Program-made: the position numbers and the translations under genes | Origin: Sphingobacterium sp. UBA2700 | GTDB taxonomy: Bacteria > Bacteroidota > Bacteroidia > Sphingobacteriales > Sphingobacteriaceae | Length of the DNA stretch: 64,000 nucleotides | Direction of reading: 5' to 3' | Assembly: GCA_002354335.1 (NCBI GenBank) | Contig: DELI01000036.1 | Location: 15,941-79,940, forward strand | In this document: in pieces, positions 17,718 through 25,601 of the stretch | How the letters are laid out: each line of letters begins with the position of its first letter | How positions within the stretch are numbered: the first letter of the stretch is position 1 | The notes under the pieces: model-generated | The model's database searches: none | Told to the model about the DNA's origin: nothing | What the model saw: the letters and a program-made list of their open reading frames with translations, nothing else

Positions 17718-18477
17718 AATTGTTCGATATGTATTCGTTGACCTATTGAGGAATAAAACTATCCTAATCTATACGCTATTGTTACTTGTGTTGTCGATCA
17801 GCGTCTACAGTATGGAGGATAACTACGAAAAGGGCTTGGTCAGCTTACTGAATATAGTGCTTTTTGTTGTTCCTTTGGTGAACATTGTGTTTACGAGTAT
17901 TTACCTATATAATAGCGCAGAATTTATAAACCTGCTAGTGAGTCAGCCTCTTAAGCGTACTCATATTTGGCTTAGTATGTTCATCGGACTGGCAAGTGCG
18001 CTGACACTGTCATTTATCATTGGCGTTGCATTGCCGACGTTTATTTATGCGTTCAGCATTTCCGGACTAACGTTAATAGGTTGCGGAATACTATTGTCGT
18101 TGATTTTCGTCTCAATTGCCATGTGGACATCCGTATTGATTAGAGATAAATCGAAGGGAATTGGTCTTGCTATCTTATTATGGCTTTATTTTGGATTACT
18201 ATTTGACGCTTTGGTGCTCTTTATGCTGTTCCAATTTTCCGACTATCCGATCGAGAATCTAATGGTCGCCCTGTCTATGTTCAACCCGATCGATATTAGC
18301 CGCATTCTGATTCTTCTAGAACTTGATTTATCGGCTATGATGGGCTATACAGGTGCTATTTTCAGAGATTTTTTCGGAACAGCGTTAGGCATGGGAATCA
18401 CGCTGTTCATCATGATATTATGGTGTGCTATTCCTGTGGGACTATCCCTTCGTGTTTTCAAGAAAAAAGATCTTTAA
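17710..18477 (+). CDS. nosY: NosY ABC transporter permease
   Basis: A 255-residue membrane protein with six hydrophobic helices (about 18-36, 42-64, 86-108, 118-142, 155-180, 225-248), of the ABC-2 type. It begins within the end of nosF (8-bp overlap), so the two are translated together. It is the membrane partner of NosF and is required for NosZ maturation in studied species. Confidence 0.9.
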   Translation: MNKIVRYVFVDLLRNKTILIYTLLLLVLSISVYSMEDNYEKGLVSLLNIVLFVVPLVNIVFTSIYLYNSAEFINLLVSQPLKRTHIWLSMFIGLASALTLSFIIGVALPTFIYAFSISGLTLIGCGILLSLIFVSIAMWTSVLIRDKSKGIGLAILLWLYFGLLFDALVLFMLFQFSDYPIENLMVALSMFNPIDISRILILLELDLSAMMGYTGAIFRDFFGTALGMGITLFIMILWCAIPVGLSLRVFKKKDL

Positions 18478-18507
18478 GATGATATTCGGTATTAAAAATT
18501 AGGTGCC

Positions 18508-19473
18508 ATGATTATTTCAACTACACTTGAGGTTTTTGAGTTAGAAACTCAGGAAAGACAAAAAACTATCTTTGAATATTTTGACGCGCTTTCTGAGGGC
18601 GAATCATTCATCATCAGACATGATCATGACCCCAAGCCTCTGTATTTCCAATTTTTATCAGGAAAAGGCGATGGATTTCTATGGGAATATCTGGAATCGG
18701 GTCCTCAATTCTGGCAGGTTCGGATAGGGAAGACTCATGCTGTGAAGACAGAGGAAAGCATTGGAGAAATTGCGGCGAAGGACATTCGCAATGCAGCGCT
18801 TTTAACCAATCTGGGTGTTGATTACTGTTGTAACGGAAAGCAGACAGTCGGCGAATGTGCAGCTTCCATCGGCCTGACCGAAGGGGAACTTCGTGATAAA
18901 TTAGCGCAAGCAGCAAAGATTGAGGCGCCATCAGACTATCTAACGTTTGAGAACTGGGAATTGGATTTTCTCGCTGCCTATATCAAAAATGTGCACCATT
19001 ATTATATACGTGAGCATTTTCCGATTATCAGCAATTTAGCGAACCGAGTTGCGATGGTACATGCAAGTGAACAACCGGAGTTAGTCGATTATGCAAAAGA
19101 GGTTGACACATTTTTGAATGAAATTTACGCGCATATAGAAATAGAAGAAAAGCTGTTGTTTCCCGGCGCCAATAATTTAAGCATGCTAACGGTGGAACAT
19201 GCTTGTCAATTAGTCCAATACCTTCGTTATGAACATGGGGATTTAGGTGTCGAATTGCAGCAATTACGCCGCATAATAAAGCATTATCTGCCACCCGAGG
19301 GGGCCTGCTATTCCTATATCTCACTGCATGCGCATCTTGAAGCGTTGGAGCGTGACCTGTGTCAGCATATACATTTAGAAATCAATATTTTATTTCCGAA
19401 ACTCTTAAAAATTTACGATTCCTCGTCGAATTCAACAAACATTTTTGAGACCGAAGGCATATGCAGCATTTAA
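18508..19473 (+). CDS. DUF2249-ScdA_N-hemerythrin fusion, Fe-S repair protein
   Basis: A 321-residue cytosolic protein with three parts. Residues 5-75 match the DUF2249 pattern (SFIIRHDHDPKPLYFQF). Residues 85-140 are a ScdA/DUF542 N-domain with DYCCNGKQT and a third Cys in ECAAS. Residues 150-310 are a hemerythrin-like four-helix domain with the His/Glu ligands of a di-iron site (for example HHYY, HIEIEEKLLFP, EHGDL, HAHLEALE, HIHLEINILFP). Ric/YtfE proteins repair Fe-S clusters damaged by nitric oxide. Location 30 bp after nosY supports protection during denitrification. The added DUF2249 domain is unusual compared with E. coli YtfE. Confidence 0.85.
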   Translation: MIISTTLEVFELETQERQKTIFEYFDALSEGESFIIRHDHDPKPLYFQFLSGKGDGFLWEYLESGPQFWQVRIGKTHAVKTEESIGEIAAKDIRNAALLTNLGVDYCCNGKQTVGECAASIGLTEGELRDKLAQAAKIEAPSDYLTFENWELDFLAAYIKNVHHYYIREHFPIISNLANRVAMVHASEQPELVDYAKEVDTFLNEIYAHIEIEEKLLFPGANNLSMLTVEHACQLVQYLRYEHGDLGVELQQLRRIIKHYLPPEGACYSYISLHAHLEALERDLCQHIHLEINILFPKLLKIYDSSSNSTNIFETEGICSI

Positions 19474-19503
19474 AGCGATTATTAACACAAAATAAACAAT
19501 ACG

Positions 19504-20289
19504 ATGAAAAAGATAAACTTTCTCCTTTCCCTTTGCTTGACGCTCTTATTTATGAGCTCTTGTTCCAAAGACGATCCAAGCGTGGAGATCGAAACAGATA
19601 AGCTAATTATTGCTAAGGCTACGCTGAGCAATGATGAAGAAATCACCCTAATGGGCGACCATGAGCTAACTGTTGGCTATCAGAAGGTATATATTCAGCT
19701 TACCAAGGATGGCAGATTGCAAACCTCTTCCAACATCACTTTCTCACCAATTATGGATATGGGCAGCATGACGCATGGCGCTCCATCGAGTGCTTTGAGC
19801 TATGCCAACCAAACGAATAGTTATGAGGGCTATGTGGTATTTACGATGCCATCTAGCGATTCGGGTTCATGGGAGTTGAAATTTAATGTGAATGGCGAAG
19901 AGATCAGTATCCCAATTCGGGTGAAAGCAGCGGCGACTGGCAATTTGCCCGTAAAGAGTTTTACAGCATCCAATAATAAGGGATATGTCATCGCTTTAGT
20001 TGATCCTGCAACACCCAAGATAGGGGTGAATGAGTTAGAGCTGATGATTTTTCTAAAAGAGACGATGTTTTCATTTCCGGAACAAAACGGATTAACATTG
20101 GATTTTGATCCGCAAATGACTTCTATGAATCATGGCTCACCTAATAATGTTTCGCCGGTTGCTTCTGGCAATGGTCGTTACAAAGGCAAGGTCAATTTTA
20201 CGATGACAGGAGATTGGAGATTGTTCTTCGATATCAAAGAAGGAAATACCGAGTTAGCGAACGATGTATATCTCGATGTTCTCTTCTAA
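19504..20289 (+). CDS. YtkA-like lipoprotein with two Met/His copper-type motifs
   Basis: A 261-residue lipoprotein (lipobox MSSC). The body is two similar beta-sandwich domains (about 35-150 and 155-261). Each has a Met-His-Gly motif at the same place: M84-D-M-G-S-M-T-H-G92 and M205-T-S-M-N-H-G211. YtkA-like domains with such motifs are met in copper-handling proteins. It sits 30 bp after the repair gene and just before a copper-type TonB receptor, so a role in binding copper for NosZ is likely but inferred. Confidence 0.75.
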   Translation: MKKINFLLSLCLTLLFMSSCSKDDPSVEIETDKLIIAKATLSNDEEITLMGDHELTVGYQKVYIQLTKDGRLQTSSNITFSPIMDMGSMTHGAPSSALSYANQTNSYEGYVVFTMPSSDSGSWELKFNVNGEEISIPIRVKAAATGNLPVKSFTASNNKGYVIALVDPATPKIGVNELELMIFLKETMFSFPEQNGLTLDFDPQMTSMNHGSPNNVSPVASGNGRYKGKVNFTMTGDWRLFFDIKEGNTELANDVYLDVLF

Positions 20290-20301
20290 CTATTAATGAT
20301 C

Positions 20302-20321
20302 TGCGCCAATGCTTTGGCGCA
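20302..20321 (+). other. Hairpin between lipoprotein and receptor genes
   Basis: TGCGCCAA and TTGGCGCA form an 8-bp stem with a 4-nt loop. No T run follows, so it is more likely an RNA processing or stability element than a terminator. It overlaps an ATG at 20309, which argues for the receptor start at 20348. Confidence 0.45.
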
Positions 20322-20347
20322 CCATGGTTGTCCCCAATTTACAACTT

Positions 20348-22366
20348 ATGAACGGCATACGATATATATTAGTTTTAAGCGCTATCGCCATGAATTTCAC
20401 TGCGATGGCTCAACATCATAAGGAGCAAGACTCACTTAAACATGTAGAAATTGAAGAAGTCGTAGTGACGAGTCAAGTTGGTGTCAATAAGCAACTTGAA
20501 AAGGAACAACGTGCTTCCAAACAAGCCAATATTGATCAGCTGCTGGATAAGGTAGCCGGCGTACAGATGATCCGTCGCGGTGCCTACGCCTGGGAACCAA
20601 CCATACGTAGTCTAAATGCCGCGCAGATCAATCTAAGTATCGACGGAATGGCAATTTTTGGGGCTTGTACAGATCGAATGGATCCCATTAGTTCATATAT
20701 CGAGCCTAGCAACCTTCAACAGATTAATGTTAATCTAGAACCATCTTTTAATAACTACGGTGCGGGTGTTGCCGGAGGTATTAATTTTAAATTGGCGACT
20801 CCCGAATTGACGAATCTTCCTAAATTAAGCGGTTTGCTCGGAACAGGTTTCGAGACGAATGCCGAGGCTATTCAAACTTTAGCCTCCCTACAGTACAGTA
20901 CAGACCGCTATGGTATCCTGATCAATGGGATATTCAGAAAAGCGCATGAGTATCGGGCAGCGAATATGCAAGTGGTACCACATTCGCAGTTCCAAAAATG
21001 GAATGGATCGCTGGCGTTCAAATATAAAATAAACGATAGAAACCAGCTTACCGCACAATATCTTGCTGACTATGGACAAAATATTGGATACCCAGCTTTG
21101 ACGATGGATGTTGCTTATGCAAATGCCAATATCGCTTCATTAAGCCATGTGTACTCGATGAAAGCGACAGGCATGGATCTTCGAAGTAAAATATATTTTA
21201 ATCACATCGACCATGCAATGGACGATACGAAACGTCCGGCAGAAAGTGTCGCGATGCATATGGATATGCCTGGTGTTTCATGGACGGGCGGATTCTACAG
21301 CGAAACGGGATATCAGCAGGGAAAACATTATTTGCAAGCGCGAGTAAGCGGCTATGTGAATCGATTGACCGCAAACATGACGATGTATCCGACCCAAGGC
21401 AGCCCGATGTTCATGTATACTATCCCTGATGCGCAACGTATTCATATCGACTTAGCTATCGCCGACAAGCTTGCTGTTTCCGAACAGTGGGGAGTGGACT
21501 TCTTAGGAAATTATAGCTATTCACATTCACAATTGTACAGTGAAGCAGGAAAGGCACAACTTTCAGGAATGAAAGATGGAAATCTTAACCGTAGCAATCA
21601 CTTGGCAAGCGTCAGTTTGATAGGGCACTATCAACCCAGTGCTCACTGGCATTGGATGGCGAAGATGGGTTATGCAACTCGAAGCGCGAGCTTACAAGAG
21701 TATTATGGCTTTTATTTGTTCAATCGTTTAGATAATTACGATTACCTCGGTAATATGGACCTTAAAACCGAGAAAGCTTTGCAGGCTAGCTTAGGCATGA
21801 GCTATCAATTGGCTTGGCTACGCATAGAAGCTACTGCCTACAACTATTTCTTCAAAGATTACATAGCAGGAGCCATCAATAACGATTTTCAAGTAATGAC
21901 GATTGGTGCCACTGGTGTAAAACAATATGCCAATCTATCTTCGGCAAATATCATAGGTGCGGAATTTGCGCTTCGTTTGAAACCATTTAAATTCTTAGAA
22001 TGGATGAGTACGGTTGCTTATTCTGAGGGCAAAGATAACAGAGACAATCCGCTTCCGCTGATAGCGCCATTTACGAATAACAATAGCCTCCTAGTAAACT
22101 ATAAGGGTTGGGCGGGACAGGTCGAACTAGCGTATTACGCTGCTCAAAATAAAGTAAGCCCTGAAGTTTACGGCGATACGCATACCCCTTCCGCAACCTT
22201 ATTGAACGCAGGATTGCGCAAAACATTTTCGTTAAAGCAACATCGGCTCACTAGTAATTTCCGCGTAGAGAATATTTTCGATCGCTATTATTATCGTCAT
22301 CAAGATATTATGAAAATTGCGCGCCCCGGTCGCAACTTTGTCGCACAAATAAGCCTGTCGTTTTAA
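20348..22366 (+). CDS. TonB-dependent copper receptor, OprC/NosA type
   Basis: A 672-residue outer-membrane receptor with a signal peptide (cleaved after AMA), a TonB-box-like segment (EEVVVTSQ), a plug (about 45-165) and a barrel ending in F. It has no N-terminal carboxypeptidase-like domain, unlike most receptors of this phylum. The plug has GACTDRMDP with C107 and M111, and the barrel has DHAMDD with H289 and M291. As I recall, the Pseudomonas copper importer OprC binds copper through a Cys-x3-Met pair in the plug and a His-x-Met pair in a similar DHxMD segment, so all four ligands appear conserved. It likely imports copper for NosZ. Start 20348 gives a normal signal peptide. Confidence 0.88.
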   Translation: MNGIRYILVLSAIAMNFTAMAQHHKEQDSLKHVEIEEVVVTSQVGVNKQLEKEQRASKQANIDQLLDKVAGVQMIRRGAYAWEPTIRSLNAAQINLSIDGMAIFGACTDRMDPISSYIEPSNLQQINVNLEPSFNNYGAGVAGGINFKLATPELTNLPKLSGLLGTGFETNAEAIQTLASLQYSTDRYGILINGIFRKAHEYRAANMQVVPHSQFQKWNGSLAFKYKINDRNQLTAQYLADYGQNIGYPALTMDVAYANANIASLSHVYSMKATGMDLRSKIYFNHIDHAMDDTKRPAESVAMHMDMPGVSWTGGFYSETGYQQGKHYLQARVSGYVNRLTANMTMYPTQGSPMFMYTIPDAQRIHIDLAIADKLAVSEQWGVDFLGNYSYSHSQLYSEAGKAQLSGMKDGNLNRSNHLASVSLIGHYQPSAHWHWMAKMGYATRSASLQEYYGFYLFNRLDNYDYLGNMDLKTEKALQASLGMSYQLAWLRIEATAYNYFFKDYIAGAINNDFQVMTIGATGVKQYANLSSANIIGAEFALRLKPFKFLEWMSTVAYSEGKDNRDNPLPLIAPFTNNNSLLVNYKGWAGQVELAYYAAQNKVSPEVYGDTHTPSATLLNAGLRKTFSLKQHRLTSNFRVENIFDRYYYRHQDIMKIARPGRNFVAQISLSF

Positions 22367-22432
22367 GCATTTTCAATAATGCTGCTCACTCCGCATTTTA
22401 AGCTAACTTCTTTGTTAATCAGCTCATTGAAC

Positions 22433-22448
22433 TCTGAAAATTTTCAGA
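22433..22448. promoter_or_regulatory. 16-bp perfect palindrome upstream of nrdD
   Basis: TCTGAAAATTTTCAGA, with no central spacer, so it suits a protein dimer better than an RNA hairpin. It lies about 100 bp before the nrdD start; it does not match an FNR or NrdR consensus. Confidence 0.45.
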
Positions 22449-22481
22449 AAAAAAATGAATAAGTGTTTAGCGTCATTTTAA

Positions 22482-22511
22482 TTCTAGGTAGTTCTAGGTA
22501 GCTTTAGATAA
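22482..22511. repeat. Tandem 10-bp repeats upstream of nrdD
   Basis: TTCTAGGTAG occurs twice head to tail (22482-22491, 22492-22501), followed by a partial third unit CTTTAGATAA. The 10-bp period places the copies on one helix face, 37-66 bp before the start codon. Confidence 0.5.
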
Positions 22512-22547
22512 ACCCAAATTCTTGCTTTTAAAACTCAAAATTGTGAT

Positions 22548-24662
22548 ATGAAAGACGTAATTAAACGAGACGGAACCTTAGAGAAATTTCAGCCTTTTAA
22601 AATAGAAGATGCAATCAAGAAAGCCTTTCAGTCCGTGTCGATTCCATACGACGAAGAGATTATGGAATCTATACTTGCTGAGATCGGGCAATCCGCGCTC
22701 GTCGACGTGGAAGATATACAGGATCTGATTGAAAAAAAGCTTTATGTGGGTGGTCATTTTCAAGTAATGCGCTCCTTTATGCTCTTCCGACATACACGGA
22801 AGTTGCAACGCGAGCATATCGATCGATTTATCGATTCCAGCACTTATGTCGACAGCAGCCATGCAGTAGAGGAATATATTTATCAGAATGATTGGCGAAT
22901 CCAAGCGAATGCGAATAACTCTTTTTCAAATGCAGGCTTGGTTAATAACACCGCCGGAAAGATCATCGCCAATTATTGGTTAGACAAAGTTTACAATAGA
23001 ATAGAAGGACATGCGCATCGTAATGCGGATATTCATATTCACGATTTAGACTGCCTTACAGGTTATTGCGCTGGTTGGAGCCTGCGGGTATTGCTTGATG
23101 AAGGGTTTAATGGGGTTCGTGGTCGTGTAGATAGCAGGCCACCGTCTCATTTCCGAGAAGCGCTAGGTCAAATGGCTAATTTTTTAGGGATTTTGCAAAG
23201 TGAATGGGCGGGAGCACAGGCTTTTAGTTCATTCGACACCTATCTGGCACCCTATGTATTCAAAGACAGATTGAGTCAGATCGATGTGAAGAAAGCGATT
23301 CGAAGTTTTGTGTATAATTTAAATGTGCCTGCTCGATGGGGTCAATCACCATTTACAAATATCACGTTGGATTGGAATGTTCCTCAAGACTTACAAGATC
23401 AGATTCCTACGAAATCAGGCACGCATTTATTCCGCGGCTTGCAAAACGATGAGCTAAATGCCCTTGCCGCCGAGCGGGGTGCAAGTAATTTAGAAGATTT
23501 GACTTATAAGCATTTTCAGGCGGAGATGAATATGATCAATAAAGCCTATTACGAAGTGATGACGGAGGGCGATGCGAATGGGCAGCCTTTCACATTTCCT
23601 ATCCCGACGGTCAATATTACCGAAGACTTTGATTGGGAGGGTGAGAATGTGGATGTTCTGTTCGAGAATACAGCGAAGATTGGTTCTTCTTATTTTCAGA
23701 ATTTCATCGGAAGCCAATATATAGTGAATGAGGCAGGCGAGCGGGTCGAAAATCCGGATGCCTATAAGCCAAACGCCGTTCGCAGTATGTGCTGCCGTTT
23801 GCAGCTTGACTTGCGCGAGCTGTTGAAGCGTGGGAATGGGCTGTTCGGAAGTGCCGAAATGACAGGAAGTATAGGCGTGGTCACCATCAATATGGCAAGG
23901 CTGGGTTACCTGTACAAAGGAAAACCGAAGGAATTATATGCACGTTTGAACGAGCTGATGGAAATCGGAAAATCCACTTTGGAGAAGAAGCGCAAGTTTG
24001 TACAGGAGATGTATGATAATGGCCTGTATCCATATACCAAACGATATCTTCCACACTTTCGCAATCATTTCTCGACCATTGGTGTCAATGGTATGAATGA
24101 GATGATTCGTAATTATACTGAAGACCAAGAGGATATCGTATCTCCTTGGGGCAAGGAGTTTGCTAGCAACGTCTTAGATTTTATCCGAACCAGACTTCGT
24201 GAGTTCCAGGAAAGTACGGGCAACTTGTATAACCTTGAAGCGACACCAGCTGAAGGAACGACCTATCGGTTTGCTAAAGAAGATAAGAAACGCTTTGAAG
24301 ATATTTTGCAAGCAGGAACGCATCCGCAGATTTATTACACCAATAGTTCACAGTTGCCAGCCGATCAAACGGATGATCCGTTTGAAGCCTTGCTTTTGCA
24401 AGATGATCTGCAATGTAAATATACAGGCGGTACAGTATTACATCTTTACATGCGCGAGCGCATAAGTACATCGGAAGCATGTAAGGAATTCGTAAAAACG
24501 GTATTAACAAATTTTAAATTGCCATATATCACAGTGACTCCAGTGTTTAGTGTATGCCCTAAACATGGTTACTTGAACGGGCAACATGAATACTGTCCGC
24601 AATGCGACGAAGAAATTATCAATAAACATAAATTAGATGTCACACATGAAAACTTTGAATGA
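22548..24662 (+). CDS. nrdD: Anaerobic ribonucleoside-triphosphate reductase, main subunit without glycyl-radical tail
   Basis: A 704-residue class III ribonucleotide reductase. An ATP-cone occupies residues 1-90 (KRDGTLEKFQPFKIEDAI). The central 10-stranded barrel has the conserved HIHDLDCLTGYCAGWSL and RSMCCRLQLDLREL segments. The zinc site near the end is C670, H673, C683, C686 (CPKHGY...CPQC). The frame then stops at 24660 before the C-terminal glycine-radical motif, which lies in the +1 frame in the next gene. Without that tail the enzyme could not carry the radical, so it needs the adjacent product or recoding. No frame damage is seen elsewhere. Function: dNTP synthesis without oxygen. 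Confidence 0.93.
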   Translation: MKDVIKRDGTLEKFQPFKIEDAIKKAFQSVSIPYDEEIMESILAEIGQSALVDVEDIQDLIEKKLYVGGHFQVMRSFMLFRHTRKLQREHIDRFIDSSTYVDSSHAVEEYIYQNDWRIQANANNSFSNAGLVNNTAGKIIANYWLDKVYNRIEGHAHRNADIHIHDLDCLTGYCAGWSLRVLLDEGFNGVRGRVDSRPPSHFREALGQMANFLGILQSEWAGAQAFSSFDTYLAPYVFKDRLSQIDVKKAIRSFVYNLNVPARWGQSPFTNITLDWNVPQDLQDQIPTKSGTHLFRGLQNDELNALAAERGASNLEDLTYKHFQAEMNMINKAYYEVMTEGDANGQPFTFPIPTVNITEDFDWEGENVDVLFENTAKIGSSYFQNFIGSQYIVNEAGERVENPDAYKPNAVRSMCCRLQLDLRELLKRGNGLFGSAEMTGSIGVVTINMARLGYLYKGKPKELYARLNELMEIGKSTLEKKRKFVQEMYDNGLYPYTKRYLPHFRNHFSTIGVNGMNEMIRNYTEDQEDIVSPWGKEFASNVLDFIRTRLREFQESTGNLYNLEATPAEGTTYRFAKEDKKRFEDILQAGTHPQIYYTNSSQLPADQTDDPFEALLLQDDLQCKYTGGTVLHLYMRERISTSEACKEFVKTVLTNFKLPYITVTPVFSVCPKHGYLNGQHEYCPQCDEEIINKHKLDVTHENFE

Positions 24663-24831
24663 TGAAAGACAGCAGGTGTTGCAGCAACATCAGCAAGAAC
24701 GTAGTAAATGTCTGGTTTACACGCGCGTAATGGGCTACCACCGTCCTGTGGAAAGCTTTAACATTGGTAAGCAAGGGGAACATAAGGAGCGAACCTTATT
24801 CTGTGAGCAATATGGCAAATCCGCTGTTTGA
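24637..24831 (+). CDS. Glycyl-radical domain of NrdD in a separate overlapping frame
   Basis: A 64-residue reading frame, shifted +1 against nrdD and overlapping its end by 26 bp. It encodes RSKCLVYTRVMGYHRP followed by ESFNIGKQGEHKER, the glycyl-radical tail of class III reductases; the radical glycine is G33 (bases 24733-24735). A TAG (24634-24636) in this frame lies directly before the ATG at 24637, and a second ATG is at 24646. It could be a separate subunit made by coupled reinitiation, the product of a frameshift within a 24-bp window (24637-24660), or part of a mutated or mis-sequenced nrdD. It overlaps the nrdG start by 20 bp. Confidence 0.8.
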   Translation: MSHMKTLNDERQQVLQQHQQERSKCLVYTRVMGYHRPVESFNIGKQGEHKERTLFCEQYGKSAV

Positions 24832-25489
24832 TATCACTCCCTTTACCTTACTCGATTACCCCGATAAAGCAGCCTGCATCTTTTGGTTTGTGGGCTGCAA
24901 TATGCGGTGCCAGTATTGTTACAACCCTGATATTGTATTCGGAAAAGGCAAAATTAGTGTGGCAGATGCAGTTGGTTTTTTGCAGGCACGGAAAGGTCTT
25001 TTGCAAGCTGTCGTGCTCAGTGGGGGCGAGTGTAGCATACATAAGGATGTCAGAACCATTGCGCAAAAGGCAAAGGATTTAGGGTACTTAGTCAAAATCG
25101 ATACGAACGGTACGAGCCCCAGGACATTAACTAGCCTTATCAACGAAGGTCTTGTTGATTATGTCGCTTTGGATTTAAAAGCTTTAGCGGACAATTTTAC
25201 CGCTATAACGGCGTCTAAGACGTTCCGAGGATTTGAGGAGTCTTATCATATCCTGCAAGCTTCGAATACCGCTTTCGAGGTGAGATCTACCGTTCATTCT
25301 GCACTGCACAGCCTTGCAGATATCGAAGCGATGATTGCGTATCTCTACGATCGAAACTATCGTGGGACTTATTATCTGCAAGTCGCATTGAATAATGTGA
25401 AAACTATAACAGAACTTCCTGATTCTACTTACAACATAACGAATTTAAAGTTCGAAGACACAAAATTACCTGTTGTCATCCGTGGCTGA
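24812..25489 (+). CDS. nrdG: Anaerobic ribonucleotide reductase activase (radical SAM)
   Basis: A 225-residue radical SAM enzyme with C29-NMR-C33-QY-C36 (CxxxCxxC) binding the 4Fe-4S cluster, and SGGE-type segment LSGGECSIH (about 68-76) for SAM. It opens with PFTLLDYPDKAACIFWFVGC, typical of the NrdG2-type activase. It makes the glycyl radical on the NrdD tail. The ATG at 24812 gives the usual N-terminus; an upstream in-frame ATG at 24764 would add sequence from the overlapping tail gene. The 20-bp overlap with that gene suggests coupled translation of all three. Confidence 0.92.
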   Translation: MANPLFDITPFTLLDYPDKAACIFWFVGCNMRCQYCYNPDIVFGKGKISVADAVGFLQARKGLLQAVVLSGGECSIHKDVRTIAQKAKDLGYLVKIDTNGTSPRTLTSLINEGLVDYVALDLKALADNFTAITASKTFRGFEESYHILQASNTAFEVRSTVHSALHSLADIEAMIAYLYDRNYRGTYYLQVALNNVKTITELPDSTYNITNLKFEDTKLPVVIRG

Positions 25490-25519
25490 TCTTCTTAGAA
25501 AATCATTAGAATGCTAATT

Positions 25520-25538
25520 ATTTAGAATGATTATAAAT
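25520..25538. promoter_or_regulatory. Fur-like 19-bp box A
   Basis: ATTTAGAATGATTATAAAT: a 7-1-7 near-palindrome core (TTAGAAT-G-ATTATAA). It matches the boxes at 34215, 57902 and 62814 and lies 63 bp before the AraC gene at 25602. Confidence 0.5.
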
Positions 25539-25569
25539 AATATTCACTATCTTAGTAGCGAATATTATT
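25536..25569. promoter_or_regulatory. Inverted repeat around the AraC-gene promoter
   Basis: AATAATATTC (25536-25545) and GAATATTATT (25560-25569) are perfect 10-bp arms around a 14-bp centre that includes TATCTTAG, a weak -7 box. TTAGAATG also occurs twice just upstream (25506, 25522). It is better placed to be an operator than a terminator. Confidence 0.4.
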
Positions 25570-25601
25570 AAGTATAGAGAAATTAGATTCGGTCGGGTGA
25601 A

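Noticed and set aside
20302..20321. Hairpin after the YtkA-like gene as a terminator separating the copper receptor
   Set aside because: No T run follows and the receptor starts only 26 bp later.
25536..25569. Inverted repeat after nrdG as its terminator
   Set aside because: It is AT-rich, lacks a T tract, and surrounds the likely promoter of the next gene.
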